Shown here in pieces: positions 59,285 to 64,000 of a stretch of DNA of 64,000 bases; position 1 is the first letter of the stretch; the number at the start of each line of letters is the position of its first letter. The notes under the pieces were generated by a model that searched no databases, was not told the DNA's origin, and saw only the letters and a list, made by a program, of their open reading frames with translations. The stretch is taken from assembly GCA_040772545.1 (NCBI GenBank), contig JAXGXY010000001.1, forward strand, positions 992,001 to 1,056,000. Reading direction: 5' to 3'. Source of the DNA: UBA1431 sp002329665 (GTDB taxonomy: Bacteria; Bacillota; Clostridia; Christensenellales; UBA1431). Made by a program: the position numbers and the translations under genes.

Positions 59285-61903
59285 TTACGTTTCGTTCAGG
59301 CGCTGCTGGTATCCGTGCAGGATGTTAAGCGCCTCGATAGGCGTCGTCACCTCAAGGTCGAGTTCCCTTATTTCGCGCGCCACTTCCGCGGGCGTCCCGA
59401 GAAGCGAAACCTGCTCGAACCCTTCGCCGTCCGGCTGCTTCGGGGCGTCCATCAGCGACGACTGCCGCATGTCCACCTGCTCGAGGTGGGAAAGTATCTC
59501 CTTGGCGCGCTGCGTCACTTCCTGCGGGATGCCCGAGATGGCGGCGACGTGGATGCCGAAGCTCTTGTCCGACCCCCCGCGCGTGATGCGCCTTAAAAAC
59601 ACGACCTCGTCCCCCACCTCCTTGACCGCGACGCGGTAGTTCTTGACTCCGGCAAGCGTGTTCTCCAGCTCGGTCAGTTCGTGGTAGTGGGTGGAGAAGA
59701 GCGTGCGCGCGCCCAGTTTTTCGGGGTCGCAGATGTATTCGAGCACGGCCCACGCGATGCTCAGCCCGTCGAACGTGCTGGTCCCGCGCCCGATCTCGTC
59801 GAGCACGATCAGGCTGCGCACGGTAGCGTTGTTGAGGATCGCGGCGACCTCGGCCATCTCGACCATGAACGTACTCTGCCCGGAAGCCAGGTCGTCGGTG
59901 GCGCCGATGCGCGTGAAGACGCGGTCCACGCGCCCGATGCGCGCCGATTTCGCGGGCACGAACGAGCCGATGTGCGCCATGATGACGATCAGCGCGGTCT
60001 GGCGCATGTACGTGCTCTTGCCGGACATGTTGGGGCCGGTGATGATGAGCATGCGGTTGTCCTTCGTGTCCAGCACAACGTCGTTGGGCACGAACATCCC
60101 CCGTTTGAGCACCCGCTCCACCACCGGATGGCGCCCCTGTTCGATGCGGATCTCGAGGCTCTCGTCGAGTTCGGGGCGCACGTAGCCGTATTCGAGCGCG
60201 CAGGCGGCCAGGGACAAAAGCGTATCGAGCTGCGCGACCACCTGCGCGGTGCGCTGTATCCGCCGTGTCTGCCCCTCGACGTGCTCGCGCAGGTCAGAAA
60301 AAACCCTGTACTCGAGCCGCACCAGCTTGTCCTCCGCGCCGAGCACCGTCTCTTCCATTTCCTTGAGTTCCTGAGTGATATAGCGTTCCGAATTTGCCAG
60401 GGTCTGCTTGCGCACGTACCGGTAGGGCACCTTGTCGTAATACGATTTGGTCACTTCGATGTAATAGCCGAACACCTTGTTGAAGCCGACCCGAAGGTTT
60501 TTGATGCCCGTCGCCTCCCGCTCCTCGGCCTCGAGCTCGCTGATCCATTTCTTCCCGCCCGCCGCGGCGTCGCGCAGGGCGTCGATCTGCGCGTCGTACC
60601 CCGCGCGGATGATCCCCCCGTCGCGCACGCCGGCCGGGGCGCCGGGATCGACCGCCCTCTCTATCAGCCCGGCGACGTCCTCCAGCGTGTCGAGGTCTTT
60701 TAAAAGCGTTTGCAGCAGGTCCGACGAAGCGTCTTTGAGCGCGTCCGCCACGGCGGGGAGCGCCTTGAGCGACTGGGCGAGGGCCAGCAGGTCGCGCGCG
60801 TTGACAGACGCGTAGGCCACGCGCGTTATAAGGCGCTCGATGTCGTAGATGCCGCCGAGTGCCTCCTTGAGTCCCTGGGCGAGCGCGACGCCGCGCATCA
60901 GCTCCTCCACAGCGTCGAGGCGCGCGCCGATTTCCCACACGTCCTGCAGGGGCTCTTCGATCCAGCGCCTGAGGAGCCTTGCGCCCATCGCGGTCAGCGT
61001 CTTGTCCAGCAACTCCAGCAGCGTGCCTTTTTTGGTTCCGTCGCGCAGGGACCTGGTGAGTTCCATGTTCCGCCGCGCCGTCTCGTCGATCAGGAGGGTG
61101 CGGTTCCGGTTGATGACCCGGATGCGGTTGATGTGCGGCAGGGCGTTCTTCTGCGTCTGCCCGAGGTAGGCGATCAGCCCCGCCGCCGCGCCGACGCCCA
61201 GCGGCATGTGCGCGCAGCCGAAGCCGTCCAGGGACGCGACACCGAAATGGTCGCAGAGGATTTCGGCAGCCCTGTCGGGCGCGTAGACATGCGCGTCCAT
61301 GGGGCTCAACAGATAGTGCGTGCCCAACAGCGCGTTGAGTTCCTGGAAACGCAGCATCATGTTGGGGTCCACGATGACCTCGGCGGGGTCGTAACGCGCC
61401 AGCTCGTCGAGCAGGGCCTCGCCCGACTCCCCGGCGTCCGTTTCCCCGACCTCGAACAGGCCGGTGGAAACGTCGACGCAGGCGATGCCCGCGCGCCCGC
61501 CTTCCAGCACGAGCGAGACGAGGAAGTTGTTCTCGCCGTCACTCAGCATCGAGGCGTCCACGACGGTCCCGGGCGTGACGATGCGCGTCACGCCGCGCTC
61601 CACGAGCCCCTTTGACTCGGCCGGGTCGGTGAGCTGTTCGCAGATGGCGACCTTGTACCCCTTTTCGATGAGCTGGTTGATGTAGCCCTGCGCCGAGTGG
61701 AAGGGCACGCCGCACATCGGCGCGCGTTCATCGAGGCCGCAGTCGCGCCCGGTCAGCACGAGGTCGAGTTCGCGCGAGGCCGTCTTCGCGTCCTCGAAGA
61801 ACATCTCGTAGAAATCGCCCAGACGGAAGAAAAGGATGCAGTCCGCATGCTTTTCCTTGAGCGCCATGTATTGCTGCATCATGGGTGTGAGCCCGCCCAA
61901 CAT
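59285..61903 (-). CDS. mutS: DNA mismatch repair protein MutS
   Basis: MutS recognises mismatches and small loops. The 872-residue protein has the N-terminal mismatch-binding motif RLGDFYEMFFEDA (Phe and Glu of the F-x-E pair). Lever and clamp regions follow, then the ABC ATPase domain with Walker A GPNMSGKSTYMRQ, the signature segment STFMVEMAEVA and Walker B LIVLDEIGRGTST. The C-terminus is helical. Length is normal for MutS1. It follows miaB by 21 bases. Confidence 0.97.
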   Translation of the reverse strand: MLGGLTPMMQQYMALKEKHADCILFFRLGDFYEMFFEDAKTASRELDLVLTGRDCGLDERAPMCGVPFHSAQGYINQLIEKGYKVAICEQLTDPAESKGLVERGVTRIVTPGTVVDASMLSDGENNFLVSLVLEGGRAGIACVDVSTGLFEVGETDAGESGEALLDELARYDPAEVIVDPNMMLRFQELNALLGTHYLLSPMDAHVYAPDRAAEILCDHFGVASLDGFGCAHMPLGVGAAAGLIAYLGQTQKNALPHINRIRVINRNRTLLIDETARRNMELTRSLRDGTKKGTLLELLDKTLTAMGARLLRRWIEEPLQDVWEIGARLDAVEELMRGVALAQGLKEALGGIYDIERLITRVAYASVNARDLLALAQSLKALPAVADALKDASSDLLQTLLKDLDTLEDVAGLIERAVDPGAPAGVRDGGIIRAGYDAQIDALRDAAAGGKKWISELEAEEREATGIKNLRVGFNKVFGYYIEVTKSYYDKVPYRYVRKQTLANSERYITQELKEMEETVLGAEDKLVRLEYRVFSDLREHVEGQTRRIQRTAQVVAQLDTLLSLAACALEYGYVRPELDESLEIRIEQGRHPVVERVLKRGMFVPNDVVLDTKDNRMLIITGPNMSGKSTYMRQTALIVIMAHIGSFVPAKSARIGRVDRVFTRIGATDDLASGQSTFMVEMAEVAAILNNATVRSLIVLDEIGRGTSTFDGLSIAWAVLEYICDPEKLGARTLFSTHYHELTELENTLAGVKNYRVAVKEVGDEVVFLRRITRGGSDKSFGIHVAAISGIPQEVTQRAKEILSHLEQVDMRQSSLMDAPKQPDGEGFEQVSLLGTPAEVAREIRELDLEVTTPIEALNILHGYQQRLNET

Positions 61904-61924
61904 ACCTACCCCTTTACGATCGGA

Positions 61925-63352
61925 TTACGCTTCGGCCTGTTTGCCGTGGAGCGATAATTCCCGCGTGTGCGTTACGGTCACCAAAGCGATGTCGCCCGGC
62001 GCGGCGCCGCCCGTGAAACATACCGTTTTCGAGGCGTGCGTCCGGCCGTAGCAAAGCCTTTCCCCGCCGCTTTCCCGCACGCCCTCGACCAGCACCCGCT
62101 CCGTGCGGCCGACGTACGCTTCGTTCTCCCTCGCGGTCATACCGGCCACCAGCGCGTTGAGCTCTAAAAGGCGCTCTTTCTTCACGGCCTTCTCGACCCG
62201 GTCCGCAAGCTTCGCCGCAGGAGTCCCCTTTCGCGGCGAGTACATGAAGGTGAACGCGGCCGAGAACCCGGCGCGGCGCACGAGGTCCAGCGTCTCGTCA
62301 AAGTCTTCCCTGGTTTCGCCCGGGAACCCGACGATGATGTCGGTCGTGATCTCCAGCCCCGGGACCGCGTCCTTCATGCGCCCCGCGAGCGCGAGATAGT
62401 CTTCTTTCGAATATTTCCGGTTCATCGCCCGAAGTATCGCCGTGCTCCCCGACTGCACCGGCAGGTGGATGTGCCTGCACACCTTCTCGCAACCGGCCAT
62501 CGCTTCGATGAGCGCATCCGACACGTCCTTCGGGTGGGAGGTCATGAAGCGGATGCGTTCGATGCCGTCGATTTCCGCGACGCCCCAGAGCAGTTCCGCG
62601 AAACCGGGGCCGTGCATTAGGTCCTTCCCGTAGGCGTTGACGTTCTGCCCGAGGAGCGTGATCTCCTTCACGCCGCTTTCGGCGAGGCCGCGCGCCTCCG
62701 AAAGGATGTTGTCTATATCGCGGCTCCGCTCCGGCCCGCGCACATGGGGCACTATGCAATAGGTACAGAAGTTGGTGCAGCCCTGCATGATGGTCACGAA
62801 GGCCTTCGCGCCCTTTCTCCGGCGCACCGGCAGGCCCTCTACTACGCCGCCCGCCTCGCCATGCACCTCGAACACGCGCACCCTGTTTTCCAGCACGCGA
62901 AGGAGCATCAGCGGGAAACGGTGCAGGTTGTGCGTGCCGAAGATGATGTCGACGAACGGGAAGCGCTGTTTCACGCGCAGCGCGACGTCCTTTTGCTGCA
63001 TCATGCACCCGCACACCGCGACGACGAGGTTCGGGTTCTCCCTCTTGTTATCTGCAAACGCGCCCAGATGCCCGAACGCTCTGCTTTCGGCGTGCTCGCG
63101 CACGCAGCAGGTGTTCATCAGGATGAGGTCGGCTTCCCCGGCGCGCTTGGCCCCCGTATACCCCATCTGCTCGAGCATCCCCGCGAGCTTTTCGGAATCG
63201 TGCACGTTCATCTGGCAGCCGAAGGTCTCTATATGATAGCGCGGCCGCGCCTTCTCCGTGAGCGCCTTCACGCGGCGCATCGCCGCGGTCACTTCCGCAA
63301 GGCCGGCCCGCTTCTCGATGGTGGGGTTCAACTGCTGCATAGCCTCCTTCAT
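61925..63352 (-). CDS. miaB: tRNA methylthiotransferase MiaB
   Basis: MiaB is a radical-SAM enzyme that converts i6A37 to ms2i6A37 in tRNAs. The 475-residue protein has the N-terminal cluster cysteines (ETFGCQMN, NTCCVRE, AVCGCM), the radical-SAM motif CTNFCTYCIVP near residue 192 and a C-terminal TRAM domain. Start choice is uncertain. The ATG at 63352 has no visible ribosome site, whereas an ATG at 63340 is preceded by AAGGAGG with only two intervening bases. It is the first gene of a six-gene operon and is preceded by a structured leader. Confidence 0.95.
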   Translation of the reverse strand: MKEAMQQLNPTIEKRAGLAEVTAAMRRVKALTEKARPRYHIETFGCQMNVHDSEKLAGMLEQMGYTGAKRAGEADLILMNTCCVREHAESRAFGHLGAFADNKRENPNLVVAVCGCMMQQKDVALRVKQRFPFVDIIFGTHNLHRFPLMLLRVLENRVRVFEVHGEAGGVVEGLPVRRRKGAKAFVTIMQGCTNFCTYCIVPHVRGPERSRDIDNILSEARGLAESGVKEITLLGQNVNAYGKDLMHGPGFAELLWGVAEIDGIERIRFMTSHPKDVSDALIEAMAGCEKVCRHIHLPVQSGSTAILRAMNRKYSKEDYLALAGRMKDAVPGLEITTDIIVGFPGETREDFDETLDLVRRAGFSAAFTFMYSPRKGTPAAKLADRVEKAVKKERLLELNALVAGMTARENEAYVGRTERVLVEGVRESGGERLCYGRTHASKTVCFTGGAAPGDIALVTVTHTRELSLHGKQAEA

Positions 63353-63353
63353 G

Positions 63354-63444
63354 AAGGAATCCGTCTCCGCTTCAGCGACGCCTGCTCCGGCGCGCCTGCC
63401 GCCGTTCCGGACCGGAGCAAAGGGGCGCTTATCCCGGATTCCTT
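63354..63444 (-). promoter_or_regulatory. Structured 5' leader of miaB operon
   Basis: On the - strand AAGGAATCCG (63444-63435), at the predicted transcript start, pairs perfectly over 10 bp with CGGATTCCTT (63363-63354), which ends one base before the miaB ATG. Nested inside is a perfect 8-bp helix TGCTCCGG/CCGGAGCA (63419-63412 with 63390-63383). I recognise no known RNA family. Confidence 0.6.
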
Positions 63445-63455
63445 ATCTGTATCAC

Positions 63456-63484
63456 ATTATATCGTTGAGCCGGATTCAAGGCAA
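63456..63484 (-). promoter_or_regulatory. Sigma-A promoter of miaB operon
   Basis: Read on the - strand, TTGCCT (63484-63479) and a perfect TATAAT (63461-63456) are 17 bases apart. The predicted start near 63449 lies just before the leader's outer helix. Confidence 0.85.
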
Positions 63485-63608
63485 GCGGGCAGTGGCGTCA
63501 TCACGCGCTCATTGCCGCGTCCGCTGTGTTTTCGACAGAGGCGTTTTCCGCCGTTATCATGCGCGTTACGACATCTTTTGGCAGCTTGTTTTGACACTAA
63601 AAACCGAG

Positions 63609-63637
63609 TTGACAAGCGCATTCTTTTACTGTATATT
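63609..63637 (+). promoter_or_regulatory. Sigma-A promoter of the tRNA cluster
   Basis: A perfect TTGACA at 63609-63614 and TATATT at 63632-63637 are 17 bases apart, about 44 bases before tRNA-Pro. A second TTGACA lies at 63591 without a good -10. Confidence 0.85.
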
Positions 63638-63680
63638 AATATACGTCGCTGAAATGCCGTGGACAGCGTGAGCTATGCGA

Positions 63681-63757
63681 CGGGGTGTGGCGCAGTCCGG
63701 AAGCGCACGTGCTTTGGGAGCATGGGGCCGGGGGTTCAAATCCCTCCACCCCGACCA
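63681..63757 (+). tRNA. tRNA-Pro (TGG anticodon)
   Basis: The cloverleaf has acceptor stem CGGGGTG/CACCCCG, anticodon loop TTTGGGA with anticodon TGG, a TTCAAAT T-loop, discriminator A and encoded CCA. It is first in a four-tRNA cluster. Confidence 0.96.
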
Positions 63758-63766
63758 AAGGATCAT

Positions 63767-63841
63767 GGCCCCTTGGTCAAGCGGTTAAGACACCGCCCTT
63801 TCACGGCGGTAACAGGGGTTCGAGTCCCCTAGGGGTCACCA
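63767..63841 (+). tRNA. tRNA-Glu (TTC anticodon)
   Basis: The cloverleaf has acceptor GGCCCCT/AGGGGTC with one wobble pair, anticodon stem CCGCC/GGCGG with loop CTTTCAC (anticodon TTC), T-loop TTCGAGT, discriminator A and encoded CCA. Confidence 0.96.
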
Positions 63842-63855
63842 CCTTTTATTTTTGT

Positions 63856-63932
63856 GGGCCTTTAGCTCAGTTGGTTAGAGCAACCGGCTCATAACCGGTC
63901 GGTCCGGGGTTCGAGTCCCTGAAGGCCCACCA
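63856..63932 (+). tRNA. tRNA with CAT anticodon (probably Ile2, otherwise Met)
   Basis: The cloverleaf has acceptor GGGCCTT/AAGGCCC, D arm TAGCTCAGTTGGTTAGAGCA, anticodon loop CTCATAA and encoded ACCA. The first pair is G-C, so it is not initiator tRNA. The C4-G69 and C5-G68 pairs are the acceptor features recognised by TilS in Escherichia coli, favouring isoleucine-2 over elongator methionine. Confidence 0.9.
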
Positions 63933-63950
63933 CGCCAGGTCGCCTGGTAT

Positions 63951-64000
63951 GGCCCGGTAGTTCAGATGGTTAGAACGCCAGCCTGTCACGCTGGAGGTCG
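63951..64000 (+). tRNA. tRNA-Asp (GTC anticodon), cut by window end
   Basis: The 5' half is visible: acceptor strand GGCCCGG, a D arm, anticodon stem GCCAG/CTGG with loop CTGTCAC (anticodon GTC), and the start of the variable region. The 3' half lies outside the window. Confidence 0.88.

Overview
The window is a G+C-rich chromosomal segment of an endospore-forming Firmicute, most likely a member of the Clostridia. Evidence for this includes a complete spoIIIA operon (AA to AH), spoIVB-spo0A, spoIIM, gerW and an uninterrupted sigK. It also carries the Asp23-AmaP-DUF2273 set ahead of nusB, an efp-CD1247-domain pair, and an IspH-ribosomal protein S1 fusion, which is a clostridial trait. The high G+C would suit an uncultured lineage such as Christensenellales, but that placement is inference. 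The segment is almost entirely core genome: I see no prophage, transposon or CRISPR array. Genes run on the + strand from 1 to about 54.9 kb. From 54.9 to 63.4 kb one operon runs on the - strand, and the right edge holds a + strand tRNA cluster.

Layout. 1-6.3 kb: dprA (5' end outside the window), topA, trmFO, hslV, hslU, ended by a strong terminator. 6.5-12.2 kb: a nucleotidyltransferase/phosphomannomutase-like fusion, RNase J, a YlbF-family protein and MltG. 12.6-17.3 kb: an SGNH hydrolase, sigK, endonuclease IV, an M24 peptidase, efp and a CD1247-domain protein. 17.7-24.4 kb: the spoIIIA operon, asp23, amaP, a DUF2273 protein and nusB. 24.4-35.1 kb: folD, xseA, xseB, ispA, then a 578-nt non-coding stretch that I read as an OLE RNA with its own promoter, then its partner gene oapA, tlyA, nadK, argR, recN, spoIVB and spo0A. 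35.3-43.8 kb: spoIIM, deoB, a degenerate DacF-like protein, a site-2 protease, scpA, scpB, a DUF2953 protein, gerW, an intact D,D-carboxypeptidase and rluB. 43.9-51.2 kb: surE, an RpiR regulator, a phosphoglycerate-mutase-like phosphatase, a BaiN-like flavoprotein, cmk, plsC and ispH-rpsA. 51.5-54.9 kb: tRNA-Trp (- strand), proC, rnhA, a Xer-like recombinase and lexA. 54.9-63.4 kb (- strand): miaB, mutS, mutL, miaA, hfq and a methionine gamma-lyase-family gene. 63.6-64 kb: tRNA-Pro, -Glu, a CAT-anticodon tRNA and -Asp (cut by the window end).

How the genes work together. The sporulation genes cover commitment (Spo0A), engulfment (SpoIIM), the mother cell-forespore channel (SpoIIIAA-AH), intercompartmental signalling (SpoIVB) and late mother-cell transcription (SigK). 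DNA repair and chromosome upkeep are also well represented (DprA, TopA, Nfo, XseAB, RecN, ScpAB, LexA, RNase HI, MutSL). MiaA and MiaB act one after the other on A37 of tRNAs and sit in one operon.

The points most worth a second look are the OLE RNA-OapA locus, a structured leader that closes over the miaB start codon, the active-site losses in the DacF-like protein, a SpoIIIAF lacking its soluble domain, and several unexplained intergenic stretches (12.2-12.6, 17.25-17.7 and 51.2-51.5 kb). Many starts are TTG or GTG and were chosen by ribosome-binding-site spacing.
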